DNA of 64,000 nt from Diphasiastrum complanatum. Taxonomy: Eukaryota; Streptophyta; Lycopodiopsida; Lycopodiales; Lycopodiaceae. Both the position numbers and the translations under genes were made by a program. The notes beneath the pieces are model-generated. The model did no database searches. It was given only the letters and a program-made list of their open reading frames with translations, and was not told the DNA's origin. The stretch covers positions 18,283-82,282 of the forward strand of contig MU832203.1 in NCBI GenBank assembly GCA_029204225.1, read 5' to 3'. Of the stretch, positions 48,301 to 59,837 are shown piece by piece (the first letter of the stretch is position 1; each line of letters opens with the position of its first letter).

Positions 48301-49255
48301 ACTATGATCCTTCCATGTATCTAAAGATTGTTGATAGCGATATTGTCATTCTTCTAATTTATGTTGATGACATTATTCTTTGTGGAAGTTGTATCAAGCT
48401 AGTTGATGAAACTAAGCTAGCACTTGGATGTGAGTTTAAAATGCAAGATCTAGGAGAGATACATTACATCCTAGGCCTAGAAATTGATTTTTATAAAAAT
48501 CATGTCTTTATATGCCAATCTAAATATGCTCACTATATGTTGGAAAAATTTCATATGGAAAATTCTAAGAGCATAGATACTCCAAAGGAGCAAATTTTAA
48601 AAGATCCTAATAAAGGTGATGAAAGATCCTTTGAGGACATCACACTTTTTAGGAGTCTTGTAGGCTCCTTGATTTGGATTACCATTACTAGGCCCGATCT
48701 AAGTTTTTGTGTGCACAAATTGAGTCAATTTATGCAAGATCCTAAGATCCATCATTGGAAGATGGCCAAGAGAATTCTAAGATATGTATCTTCATCTTGT
48801 GATTATGGTCTACTTTATAAAAGTGAAGATCTATCCATTGTTGGCTACTCGAATTCGGACTTTGCAAGTGACAAGATGGATCGAAAGTCTATTAGTGCAT
48901 ACACTATCTTTCTTGGAGGCAATCTAATATCTTGGCTTTCCAAAAAGCAAGATACTATATCTCTCTCTTCATGTGAGGCCGAGTACAAAGCACTCACTAC
49001 AACTACCAAAGAGGTGCTTTGGATCAAGAGGTTATTAATGGAGCTAAAGTGCATCAAGGAAGATGATCTACCAACGATCAAGTGTGATAACATCTCGGCC
49101 TAAGCTCTTGCCAATAATCTCGTATTTTATGCAAGAAGCAAGCACATAGAAGTGGCACACAATTTTGTGAGAGAAAAGCTTATTGGAGGAGAAATCTATT
49201 CGAAGCATGTCAACTCGTCCTCTTGTATTGCCGATCTACTCACCAAGCCTTTGTG
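45358..49255 (+). pseudogene. Copia B1 Gag-Pol, multiply broken
   Basis: Starts MSSMGSSLLEPSERLSTSNY. Gag is open to 46002, then shifts frame. The knuckle CFYCGKKGHYATNC lies near 46137 and protease YIDSGASSHM near 46295. Integrase is open from 46643 to 47632 (HSDVH, RSDGGGEY, VAERKNR). RT follows in pieces at 47629-48054, 48048-48257 (LNVSNAFLNGY) and 48315-49103 (IYVDDIILCG, RNase H CEAEYKA). Breaks occur near 46000, 46240, 46470, 46627 (stop), 47632, 48050, 48255 (stop) and 49103 (stop). The tail ends abruptly at about 49255 after LTKPL. About as decayed as B2, in the opposite orientation. Confidence 0.9.
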
Positions 49256-49440
49256 CTTGTCATGTGTTTCCCCACCCAAGCAATTTTCTTGATAGCAATG
49301 TTACTAGAATATTAGATTTACATTAAGCATAAGTAGAATATACATGGATTAGATGTTGCCATGTCTTTAACAAATTTTATTATATTTGTTCAAAACATAC
49401 GGTCTCATAATGATTACTTATGATGTGGTATAGAGTAGCT
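49256..49440. other. AT-rich junction DNA between copia B1 and the CACTA remnant
   Basis: Nothing recognisable. The join to B1 at about 49255 shows no target duplication, so the missing 3' end of B1 was probably deleted. Confidence 0.4.
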
Positions 49441-50196
49441 GGCTACAGTGTGTATATGCCATCGACGATGTCATCATCATCAGATAGCGATTCATCTCAT
49501 GATCGCAACAGTAGGTATATATTGTTATTGATATTGACATCAATTGCACTTTATTTGTTATTTGAATATGAGTGTATAGTTTTTCTTGCAAATTTATTCT
49601 TACAATGACATTTGATTGGAATTATGAATTCTAGGAAAATTATCGTACCTCCACATGATTTAGAGAAAGAAAAAAGAATTGAGCTCTATCACAGAAAAAA
49701 AGAGCAATCAAGACTAGAGTACAATGAACAACTATTGACTGGTTCATCTTCAAGCCCTTCCATCAGTCGACGTAGATCGCCTATTGATCCATCACATGTA
49801 TGTATATTGATTTATGTCATTATTTTTTTATTTGTAATAGTGATGTAATCCGATTTGCTCTTTGGATATAGTATATTGCTCTTTGGAAAGCCAAGACACC
49901 ACTCCATCACAAATGAAGGTTGAAAATGCACTAAATGTACAAAGACTATTTTGTCAATTTTTATCACATGTTACAATACGTCACATGTTAGAATTTTTCA
50001 ATTTTCACTTGAATGACACTAAAAGAATTTGTGCAATTTGCAATTGGATTATTGACCAGTTTCAACCAGAATATGATGAGAGGATACCATGCACATGCAC
50101 ACAATGCAAAGGCCTTAGGATTCGGACAAGGAGGATTGTCAACGATCATATTTGGGCCAATGGAGTGCACACAGAGAATGCAAGAGTACGAGAGGT
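49440..50196 (+). pseudogene. CACTA-associated exons with transposase-associated zinc motif
   Basis: Three exon-like stretches with GT-AG borders: to 49512 (PSTMSSSSDSDSSHD, donor GTATAT), 49637-49797 (IIVPPHDLEKEKRIELYHRK, Ser-rich end, donor GTATGT) and 49872-50196 (ends before GTAAAC). The last holds CAICNWIIDQF and then ERIPCTCTQCKG, TRRIVNDHIWANGV. That matches the layout of the CACTA/En-Spm transposase-associated domain (IPCPCxxC, then x-V-x-x-H-L-x-x-x-G). It lies 2.5 kb upstream of the TNP2 exons on the same strand and is probably part of the same element. Truncation and function are uncertain. Confidence 0.5.
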
Positions 50197-50522
50197 AAAC
50201 TCTTAAAAGTGTTTTTCGAAAATGCTTTAATCTTTGACCCTTATAACACTTCAAGTATAGTTTGGCCAATAAATATTGAGCGATAGGATGAGTGCCACGA
50301 TATTTTGAAGTTAATCTCTCACTTGCTTCTAAAAGAAAAAATCCAAATAGAATATTTAGATGAAGTTAATCTCTCACTTGCTTCTAAAAGGAAAAATCCA
50401 AATAGAATGATTAGATGAAGTTAATCTCTCACTTTCTTCTAAAAGAAAAAATCCAAATAGAATGATTAGATGTAGTTTATCTTGATTTCCATATTCAATC
50501 ACCCATAATAGACTCATTCACG

Positions 50523-50681
<159 letters not shown>

Positions 50682-51030
50682 ATGAAAGAGTTAAAGGTAA
50701 CCAACACTCTCAATTCTAGGAAGGTGTGTAGCCCTTGTTTTCTTCCGTTAAAGGCATGGTTCAAATGTTTTTTGTTGGAAGATGAGCTCCACAAAAAAGC
50801 CAAAACACCTCAGGGAGGGATCATGTGGTGACATTCTGGAGTAGGATACAATCGTGTGGTTCGGGAGTTTTGATTAGCACTCTATAATGTTCCCTGTTTT
50901 TTCCTCTTCATGTGTGTTAAGGGTCGGTGTGGGTGGGTGGGTGTGTGCGTGCGTGTGTTTTTGTGTGTTTGTGTGTGTGTTTCATGCTACTGGTTTACGG
51001 TTTGTGTTATATATTAATTTATGTTTCATG

Positions 51031-51237
<207 letters not shown>

Positions 51238-51264
51238 TGATACATCTAACATTTTCAACTTTTG

Positions 51265-51559
51265 CAGAAGAAGCCTCCATAAGTTAGTTTCAAGAAAAAG
51301 AGTTGCAAGAGAGATCGAGAATATTATTGATAGGATAAATCACATGAATATTGATTTTAGATCATCATTGGCCCTAAATGATGCTCTTGTTGATGATGAC
51401 CTCTTGCATGATATAATTAGTTCATCAATGCCTTGTGATTCAATCCATGTCTCCAAATCTCTAGAACGTTCTTACCACCCAACCACGCCTATCCTAGATG
51501 TTGCACATGAGTCCTCCACGATACTCCACGTGGATTCCACAAACTTGACTACCCCTTAA
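51265..51559 (+). pseudogene. Unrecognised exon-like stretch within the CACTA remnant
   Basis: After a good acceptor (TTTTGCAG ending at 51264) there is an open frame of about 98 codons: RRSLHKLVSRKRVAREIENI, NIDFRSSLALNDALVDDDLL, ending TNLTTP. It has no motif I know. The context suggests it is part of the CACTA-borne coding region or of captured sequence. Confidence 0.35.
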
Positions 51560-51585
51560 AAAGAAAAACATGTCTTGGACGTATT

Positions 51586-52262
51586 GTGACTGGTTTGAAA
51601 GATAATTGCAAATTACTACGCACTGTTGACGAGTCAAAAGACATTCTAGGTTCTTTCTCTGACCTTCCTCTTCCACCTAGCTTGCAGCCATCAGCAAAAA
51701 CTTTTGTTAGAAGTAGATATTCGTGTTGGCCACTCCGATCACCATTACCATTAAATGGAACACCATTTACGTATTGGGGTCGAATGTACATGATCATGCC
51801 TAGTGAACACTTTCCTGAGACTGGTTTGGGCCTTTAAATAGTGTTGTGACATTGATGCCATATGCAAGACCTCAATACAATTGGAGTGATTGGCATGCTT
51901 TGTGTCATCACCAATGGAGGATGCAAGTATATGGCTTGAATTCAAATGCTTGTTCTTTAGAGGAGCAACGCATGCAAGGAGGCAACATCTCAAGGGCAAA
52001 TCGTACATACATTTATGGACGTCCATATGTGCATGGAAACATTGTTGTATATATAAATAGTTCCATTGGCCACCTCTATTGACGAATTGTGATTTTGAAG
52101 AACGCACCAATGGAAAAGAAGAATATTTTACCAGGAATGTAAAGGGCACTTATGTAATGGTCTGTGCCACTAGATCTATCAGGTTTGGGGAGGAATTGTT
52201 CATCAAGTATAGTTTCAACCGTCTTCTACCCAAATGTTTGCAAAAGACAATAAGTCAAATGT
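51586..52262 (+). pseudogene. SET-like domain remnant inside the CACTA region
   Basis: Two overlapping frames. The first (51846-52082) reads RPQYNWSDWHALCHHQWRMQ, then GNISRANRTYIYGRPYVHGN and IVVYINSSIGH. The second (52079-52262) reads TNCDFEERTNG, then GTYVMVCATRSIRFGEELFI KYSFNRLL. The order of a short N-x-S-x-G-H turn, TNC, V-x-A-T-R-x-I, then GEEL-F-I-x-Y matches the end of SET methyltransferase domains (NHSCxPNC, ATRxIxxGEExxxxY). A partial second copy of the last motif (FRSIKYWEEMFIKHCFN) lies at 52510-52570. A frameshift at 52080 and the lack of a complete domain make it inactive. It may be captured host sequence; TNP-type reading cannot be excluded. Confidence 0.45.
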
Positions 52263-52650
52263 GAAGATTTAAATTTTGTTGATATGTAGAGATTTATAAT
52301 CCATGCATCTTGATTGTATTTGATTTGTGTCATTAAATAAGTCAAACGTTAGGAGCATTATTCGTCATTTGTCTAGATCAAATGTTAGGAGGATTATTCA
52401 TCTTTGAATTCATTGAATGTTAACAAGTTGAAAAGACAAATCTGTCTAATAGATACATTGGTATGTTCATACTTTTTAAACTAAGAGGTAATTTATATTC
52501 ATATGCAACATTTAGATCCATCAAGTATTGGGAGGAAATGTTTATCAAGCATTGTTTCAACCTACTTCTTGTTATTTTGATATATAGGATACTTCATCCT
52601 CATTTAGTGTTGGAGACAATAATCCTCATAATGGTCGATGTAGACGACGA

Positions 52651-53719
52651 ATGCAATACAACGCTCCACATATAAAGCAATTATCTCGTCGTCTACGTCA
52701 ACCCTTAAAAGAGATGATGAAAATTGATAAGCGCATTAATCAAGAGACTAATGCATCTGAATCTAGCTCATCTAGATCTACTTCTTCGCAAACAAGTTCC
52801 CACAATGAAAATGAGCTTCCAATGAATGATGAATTTGAAGTCATGGGAGACATGTTCGATGATATGTACAAGAACAATATTGCAGCTAGACACAATTAAC
52901 AAGATGAGGAGGCACTTTTGTCTAAAGAAGAAAGAAAATTGCGAGAAGAATCAAAGACTGCATTGTATCCTGGAGCAAAGACATCTCGTTTGGCGACTTT
53001 TCTACTTCTATTAAATCTTCAAGCCAAATATAGATGGAGTGACCAAAGCCTCACATCATTATTTGAGTAAATTTTTTTTCATCCACTTGTCATTTTTGCT
53101 TTGAAACAAAATTTACAATTTGACATCGAGTGATAGTTTTTTTACAATGACTTCTTTTGTCATATACAGACTATTGAAAAACAAAATTCTCCCAAAAGGG
53201 AATGTCATGCCTGAGACAAGAGATGAGGCACAAAAGATGTTGTCTAACATTGGGATGGACTACAAGCAATATCATGCATGTCCAAAAGATTGTATTTTAT
53301 ATCGAGGAAGGTACGAATCACTCAAGAAATGTCCCATTTGTGATACTCCTCGATATAGAGATGATTTGCAAGGGGCAACCATTTCGTGCAAAGTTTCACG
53401 ACATTTTCCAGTAATTCCACAATTGCAACGTTTATTTCGTTGTAAATCTCTTGCACAACTTATGGATTGGCATGCACACCATACCTCTACGGATGGGATG
53501 ATGAGGGTACCTTCAGATTCACCTGCATGCAAACACATCAACAAAGAGTATCCAAGCTTTGCCAATGAGTCAAGAAATGTGAGATTTGGTCTTGCAACAG
53601 ATGGTGTGAACCCCTTTGGTGTACGAGCAACTACGTGGTCCATTTGGCTTGTTTGCTTGGTAAATTATAATATTCCTCCTTGGTTGAGTACAAAAAAGGG
53701 ACACGTTATGTTGGTTTAG
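52651..53719 (+). pseudogene. CACTA (En/Spm) TNP2 transposase, truncated
   Basis: Exon 52651-53066 and exon 53170-53719 are joined in frame by a GT-AG intron (phase 2). The first is open except for one TAA at 52897 and reads LYPGAKTSRLATFLLLLNLQ, AKYRWSDQSLTSLFE. The second reads LLKNKILPKGNVMPETRDEA, HACPKDCILYRGRYESLKKC, PICDTPRY, HFPVIPQLQRLF, LMDWHAHH, FANESRNVRFGLATDGVNPFG and NIPPWLSTKK. These are the consecutive conserved blocks of the TNP2 family. The coding ends at HVMLV and is replaced by foreign gypsy sequence, so the catalytic C-terminal half is lost. In an intact element this protein would bind the CACTA ends and catalyse excision. Confidence 0.92.
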
Positions 53720-53739
53720 CACCTTTTCCAGGTTGGACA

Positions 53740-54640
53740 AGTCTTTAGAGTTAGGCTCGTGCACGTTGTAGGTAAAAGCATGCTGCCAAGGAACTAAATC
53801 ATTGTCCACAAGGTTCTCAGTAGTTCTCACGGACAGCCATGCTACATTGATCATATTCACCCCAAAACTAATTGGTGTGTCCAAGGTGTAATACTTGTGT
53901 GAAGATGTGCTAGGTTTTGGATATGAATCTGGTTGACAAGTATGCCTACCCATACAATCAACTATAGCCAATTGAGTGATGAGTGGTGGACGATCCATCA
54001 TCAGCTTTCGATGTAATCGGTTTCACTGCCCATGTGGTTGGATCAACCTTTACAGCCTGCTCTCTATTTTCGAAGGTGAGTTTTTCGGTTCCCTAGTTGT
54101 GATTCACTTGTGCAATCCTCAACCAAGGTCTTCCTAGTAAAACACAGTATGCAGAAGGGAACTCTACTATTTCCATCACCATGAAAGTGATTACAAACTG
54201 CATTCCCACTATTGTTACCAGAATGTCATCCACTACAACTTTTGGTTCTACACAGGATTGATCTGCTAATTTGCTGACAAACTTTGCTGGTTTCATTCTT
54301 TGCAAACCCCATTTTTCATACAAAGTAGTGGAGATCAAATTTACACTTGATCCTCCATCTACCATTGTTGCTTCGTCCTCAAATCTTTTCTGCTTGATTG
54401 GCAGGGTGATGTTGTGCTCTTCACTTCCCACGCTACCCCAATATGGAGGCCATTGCTGGTTCCTTTGTAGCCTGCACAGTATAAGGGCTCCTTCATGGTT
54501 CATTCAGACTCTGACTTGAGCCAATCTGTTATAATGCTTTTAGGTTGTGGTGCCATCCGCAAGAGTTCTCCGAAGGACATGTCCATGCAGCTAGCTAATA
54601 GACTTGTAAGCACTCCCGATTGTGGAATCTCAGGCTCACC
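53740..54640 (-). pseudogene. Ty3/gypsy gag-protease fragment
   Basis: Read on the - strand from about 54640. A linker reads MDMSFGELLRMAPQPK, followed by a retropepsin-like block at 54390-54100. Its active-site loop is VDGGSSVNLIS, where the usual DTGA or DSGA has become DGGS, and it ends with YCVLLGRPWLR, the typical second strand. Further frames continue to about 53740 with stops. DGGS-type sites occur in some plant gypsy elements, so the site may be natural. The CACTA TNP2 sequence is cut at its left edge. No LTR is visible. Confidence 0.7.
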
Positions 54641-55231
54641 CATGTGAAATAGTACTTCTTGATGATGCAAACAATCGTCTTGATCTTATCGCAATGGGGA
54701 GTCGACTGGTGGTGCTGGTATTTCTGATGGTAGAGGTGCTGCAATTTTTTCCTTTACTTGCGCTGCTTCCTCTACCTGTGCATCTTATATCCAATGGCAT
54801 ATCTTTTAATATTGTCATCCTTCCTCCCTCAGATTAGGATATGGTCCTCTGCTTTGGGTTGATCGTCGGCCATTAATATTGATGACGTTGTAGATGGAGC
54901 CACTACCTTACGTTCAATGTGCTCGTGTAACTGCCAACATAGAAATATGGACATTGTACTTTTCCTATGGCTTCCTTCCTGGAACTGCTATAGGTTGTCC
55001 TGAGACTAGATTCAAGGGTACACTTGTTCCAGGTCTAATTGGGCAATTTTTCTAGCAATGTCTATAACCATAGCACCATTTTGACATTGATTTCTAATTA
55101 GAACTTAACAAAACTTATTTAACTTAGACTTTGGGTCCTTTTACATTATTTTATTAACATGGCCCAGGCCTAGTTACTTTCAAAAATAATATTTTACAAG
55201 TGCTCATTGGGTGATGGATTTACGCACGTAG
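54641..55231. other. Decayed gypsy-flanking DNA
   Basis: No clear gene. Probably upstream gag sequence of the gypsy fragment on the - strand, heavily mutated. A 71-residue + frame at 54622..54837 has no support. Confidence 0.35.
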
Positions 55232-55285
55232 GATGCCACAACCCTTGCAGCTTATTTTCTATTTCTAACTAATTTTATCTATTTA
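55232..55285 (-). repeat. Copia D LTR fragment
   Basis: GATGCCACAACCCTTGCAGC and the following AT-rich 35 bp match the right part of the copia D LTR (59156-59206) in the same orientation. The last 15-20 bp of the LTR are missing where the inverted arm begins. This may be the remains of the second LTR of that element. Confidence 0.6.
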
Positions 55286-56923
55286 TAGAAATGAGATGAA
55301 AAGCCTCGATTACCGAGGCAATTATCGAGGATCTCCTTTCGAGGCATACTTCATGGTGTGTACTGAGGTCTGCGATCTTTTCTCTCACTTGATGTTCACA
55401 AAGACACAAGTGGCATGATGCTCTTGATCTTGATTCAAAAGAACTCTTAAAAAGGATTCTACAAAAAAAAAAATTGCTCAAGAAAATTGAAGTTCATTTG
55501 AATCTAGAAACTCACAAAGATTTGACTTGATTTTGATCTTCTCAAGTTTGACTTCTAGCCCTTCTATTGACTTCTAATCATGGCCCTCACACTCCCTCAC
55601 AAAGATAGAATGGAGATAAAATGAGTTTGAATCAAAATAGAATCAAATCTAATCAATTTTAGGAAGATTTGGACAAAAAAATGACTAAATATCTCTCCCT
55701 CTTCTTGATGGTTCTTCAAGACCTGTTAAAAAAATTTAAAGGGCTTGAACACAGACTCAATTAATTAGATTTCATGACACTAAGTCCAATCTCATTGATG
55801 GCAAAAAAACCTTTGATGCTTTTCCTTGAATTGGCACCAAAAGCCCCATCAAGATTCTTCAGATATAATTGTTTGGACCTTATGAAAAATTGAAGTTAAA
55901 TGCAAGTACAGAGGTGCCCACACGTGTGGGAAGTACAGCTACTAACCCTCACCAAGGTTATATCACAGAACTTCACACTAAAACTTGATTTGAACTCGCT
56001 CTCACAAGACTAGTTTTCTAGCAATAAACTTGCTAAAAAAGGATGGTGCTTTGATCATTAATTATCCTCTTGTATATGGCTCTGATACCATGTTGAAAGT
56101 ACAGTACTAAAGACCATAAATGAGCCTATAAAAGACTCTGATCGTGATTGATTGATTGAAACACCAAGCTATCACAAAACTAGTCATCAATCTCTTCTAG
56201 ATTAGCAACTTTGCATCACACAATCAAGAGCAATAAAAAAAAATGATCAAACATGCAAATCCAACCCCACACGTGTGTGGTATTGCCTCCAATATAGTTT
56301 GGTATCATATTTTGAAAGTAGTCAAGTTTAGTTTACAAAGTGTACAATAAGGCTCTTCTCCTTTGAAGTTAGGTGGAAATCTAACATGTAATAAGGAGAC
56401 TAATCGACATTTTTTGCCCTAATATGTCAATCTTACCTAACCCTAGAGGTATGGATGGTTAGGTTGATCAAGTACCTCCATGATTTAAGGAGTTTGGTCC
56501 TATAACTTAGGAATCATGACGAAACAAACCTAACTAACCCTATGAATGAGATCTAGCATATCTAGGATAGCCTTCACACATGGCAACATGGATTCACACA
56601 TGTGAATTACAAAGTACATCAAAAAATTACATACAACCAAGCTAGAATTTGTCAGAGAGAGAGAGAGAGTTTATTTTTTCTGCACTCTCATCAAGATTGT
56701 GCAGTATATTACTTGGTTAGATGAATCAACCCAAAAAGACGGCTTGATCATCTACTATACCTATTATTTTGAAGTCTTATGGACTATTTTATATCACTCA
56801 TTCAAAGATCTAAGATCATATTTAATTAGGATTTTGTTTGGTATCAGTTTGACTACTATATTTGTGTCAAAAAGTCTATCTTTAGACACTTAGGGTTCTT
56901 GAAACATTAGATTAGCATTTCTT

Positions 56924-56961
56924 ATGGTCGAAGAGGAGATTGCCACCTCCTCTTCGACCAT
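56924..56961. repeat. Hairpin: perfect 15-bp stem, 8-nt loop
   Basis: ATGGTCGAAGAGGAG and CTCCTCTTCGACCAT around the loop ATTGCCAC. It is the reverse-complement form of the left-arm hairpin; a further imperfect copy lies at 57076-57120. Confidence 0.85.
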
Positions 56962-57149
56962 CAAAACTGATAATGAAGAATTCTTCCTCAAGGTATAAGT
57001 TTGACTATACTATATTTGTGTCAAAAAGATCTGTCTTTAAACACTTAGTGTTTTTGAAACACTAGATTAGGGTTTTTGATGGTCGAAGAGGAGATTGCCA
57101 CCTCTTCTTAGATCATCAAATAATGGAGAATTTTTCATCAAGGTCAAAG

Positions 57150-57370
57150 GCAAATGCAAGAGGAGATGACAATCATAGGTTCAAATTAAACGAAGAAGAC
57201 AATACTTCCTTTTAATCAAGGCAAGAGGGGAAAATCAAAGATGAAATGCTTTTATTGCAAAAATTTTGGAAGTGAATGCTTCAAGAGAAAAAAAGATCAA
57301 GTGACGATCTTAACCAAGGTAACTTTACTTTCGAGGAAGCTAATGAGAATTCACTTACGATATCTACAAG
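57150..57370 (+). pseudogene. Copia gag zinc-knuckle fragment
   Basis: KMKCFYCKNFGSECFKRKKDQ-like sequence at 57241-57300 on the + strand resembles the copia knuckle CYYCxxxGHYAxECFKRK of copia A with H-Y-A deleted. Thus the zinc ligand His is missing. It lies between inverted-arm sequence, opposite in strand to the right-arm LTR, and is not part of that element's body. Confidence 0.6.
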
Positions 57371-57688
57371 TTTAATTTTACTTACAAATTATACATGAAA
57401 ATAAAAGTATGATTTATAATATTTTATAGAAAAAATTTACTCAGAAGCCGCTAGTCACCAAATATTGTTTTTTAATTACACATTAGAACACCATTAGAGG
57501 AGTTCTCAATATCAAAAAGACCCTTTGTAAAGATACTTTTATTTCTTTCTTTAGTTTCGACCGTCATTAGGCCCAATCAAAATGCACAGATTTGAAATCT
57601 ACGTAACGTAGTTCAAATTAACTAAAAAATAAAAATGCAATATAGAAAACTTTGAAATTTGTGGAAGCTCCAAATTTTTGAACCATGA

Positions 57689-58816
57689 TTTGTTGCCAGT
57701 CATGTGTCTCGTTGCTCCTGAGTCCACGTACCAATGTGTATGAACAATGGAATGTTGCGATGCTAATGTTGTCGCAAATGTTGTGTCTTGATCTTCGTTA
57801 TCGCTACAATCCTTTTATGCCCTTAATTTGGAGGATTTTGGCTTTTGGATGGCCTTAAACGGAGCTTTAGACCAAAAGTTAAAGGCTCTTGAAGAAAACA
57901 CACTGTTTCTTCACTTTGAAGCAAATCTCTTTTTCAAACAAATTTGAACTTCAGGGTCCCTCTCAACTTAAAATTTTTTAATGAAATTGAAGTCCATTTT
58001 GCCTTTCAAACCTTTTCAGGGTCCACTTCACCCATATCCAACGATGGGTTTTCATCTTGTGGCCCAGATCAAATTGATCTTATCCGTCGATCCTTGTGGA
58101 GATTGATCTTATCCGTCGAACTTGTTCATGTGTGCCAAACAACACTCCTAAAGCCGCTATAGACTTATTTACACTAAGTCGACCTCCTTCTTGCTGCGCG
58201 TGAGTTCTCCTCCACGGCCATTCTCTCTTCACGGCTTCTTCTCCTCACTTGGCCAGCTATGGCTGCCACCAAGTTTTTCCTCCACGCCTCTCTACCAACT
58301 AATTCAGCACTCAGATTACTCCACAGCTGCTCACGGCCATTTGTGAGCACATTCTACTTGCTAGGGCGCCCCTCTCCATGCATTCACAGCACTGAACCAT
58401 AGTCTGTGTGGAGAAAGATCCACGATTTTGTACATGAAAACCCTAGCTATAGAAAGGATGGAGCTTTCTTGAGATTTACTCAATCCTTTTTTGAGATTTT
58501 TCTGGCAGTCTCCTACACCACTGAGGTCGCCCTACTGCAAGAACTCTCTTGAGATTTTCGGCTTCACAATTTATGCACAGTTGAATGCAAACAAGTTGTT
58601 CTTCTCAACAACTCTCTGTTTGCTCCAATCAACTTAAAAATTTAGCAATTTTCAGTTTTGCTCCTGGATCAAGCCAATAGCTTATTCTGAAGCCTTGAAT
58701 TCAACTGCACCTGCAAACGATTGCTTGCTTGACTAACCGTAAACAGTTCTTCAAATTTTTCCAAAATTTGACTTCCAGCTAACATCGAACTGCGCCACTT
58801 TCAAGCTCTGATACCA
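57689..58816 (-). pseudogene. Copia D: decayed gag and protease
   Basis: On the - strand from the primer-binding site (58804-58816, AGCTCTGATACCA on +) there is about 1.1 kb of heavily mutated leader and gag. It leads to the copia protease motif WYVDSGATRHMTG around 57690-57740, with the catalytic Asp codon at 57722-57724. No long frame survives. Pol downstream of the protease is absent, replaced by the right inverted arm. This is a third copia family, unlike A and B. Confidence 0.7.
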
Positions 58817-59224
58817 TGTCAAGGATCTTATTGGCAGTATAGTTAGCTAATTTGCAAGCAATCGGACATCAATCAGATAAACAGTAAAGAGAGATCACAC
58901 ACAGACCCAAGAGAACACTTCTGAACTATATTTACAAAAGAGACTGAAAGAAATATATACACAGTTTAATGTGAGGTACCACTGCATGGCAGTTCGGTCC
59001 CCGTTACGGGACGTGTGTCCCAACTTACACTACGTGTATCGTCAAACTGGCACACATGCATATTATCACAAAGACAGTAGAAAACTCGAAATCACTACTA
59101 AACACGGAAAGTCATGAACTGTAAGAGAAATTCGGGCTTACTTATTCTAGCAGATGCCACAACCTTTGCAACTTATTTTCTATTTCTGACTAATTTTATT
59201 TATTGATAGAAAATACCCTCAACA
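58817..59224 (-). repeat. Copia D 5' LTR, 408 bp
   Basis: It starts TGTCAAGG directly after the primer-binding site and ends CCCTCAACA on +; both ends keep TG...CA. It shares its right part with the fragment at 55232-55285. Target duplication cannot be checked because the other end is damaged. Confidence 0.8.
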
Positions 59225-59718
59225 ATGTATTGTGTTAAGAGTGCATAGGGCCCAAATGCACCCATAAGTGGGGCATGGCCTAAATACTTATGGGCCATGC
59301 CCTACTTATGGAAGGCCCATAAATAGGGCATGTTTCTTGTGAATTGAAATTTAGAAAAAGGTTCTACAATGCATTCCAAACTTATTTTGAATGTTAGTCA
59401 CTAATAGTGTCTACTTTGTCATTAATTAATTTGCTCACATTGGAAAACTAAACATCTCAATTCACATACATCTATAAGTTGAAGTTACATAATCACTTCT
59501 CTCAGTAACATTAATAACTATGTTTTTAGCTCTATTGTGGTAGCAATAAACTATTTTGACAAACTGCTAAAAGTTGAGGTGTCACTCCTATGAGTTTGAG
59601 CACCTCCATAAGGCAAACTTTTTCATGATATATTGATTACCTTGTTTAATATCTTCTTCATAACATTTTGGCCTATTGCCAAATTTTGCATGCAAAACTA
59701 GCTAATCGCATCAATTTC

Positions 59719-59722
<4 letters not shown>

Positions 59723-59785
<63 letters not shown>

Positions 59786-59836
59786 GAGAGAGAGATGAGA
59801 GAGAGCGGGGGGGGGGGGGGAGGGGGGGGGGGGGGG
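59723..59836. repeat. (GA)30 tract followed by G14-A-G15
   Basis: A 60-bp GA tract (59723-59782), an imperfect GA stretch, then 14 G, one A and 15 G (59807-59836). The poly-G block can form G-quadruplex structures and is also a likely place for sequencing length error. Confidence 0.9.
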
Positions 59837-59837
59837 C

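Larger units (their letters stand above)
38667..49255 (+). mobile_element. Copia B1: degraded + strand copia, split by copia B2
   Basis: The left edge starts TGTGAAGAATTG at 38667, the same LTR start as in copia B3 (reverse complement of 62203). Only about 50 bp of LTR remain. The sequence then jumps to a damaged primer-binding site (TATATCGAGC-like, about 38720) and the leader CCTACCTAAGGTTACC. The leader runs to 39426, is interrupted by copia B2, resumes at 45314, and reaches gag at 45358. The right side breaks off inside the RNase H tail at about 49255, without polypurine tract or 3' LTR. So the 5' LTR is internally deleted and the 3' end is lost. Confidence 0.75.
55286..57490 (-). repeat. 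Right arm of the 30-kb-apart inverted repeat
   Basis: Reverse-complement counterpart of 22960-24893. On the - strand it carries an LTR beginning (by its 3' end) at 56091, the primer-binding site at 56078-56090 (GGCTCTGATACCA on +), leader sequence down to 55286, and the CCCACACGTGTGGG palindrome at 55917-55930. It has the hairpin unit twice in tandem (about 56863-57012 and 57013-57135) where the left arm has it once. It also includes about 230 bp (57140-57370) absent from the left arm. Confidence 0.8.

Noticed and set aside
55200-57490. A second complete LTR element ending in the right arm
   Set aside because: Only one LTR, primer-binding site and leader are present; no Gag-Pol in the right orientation and no second LTR edge.
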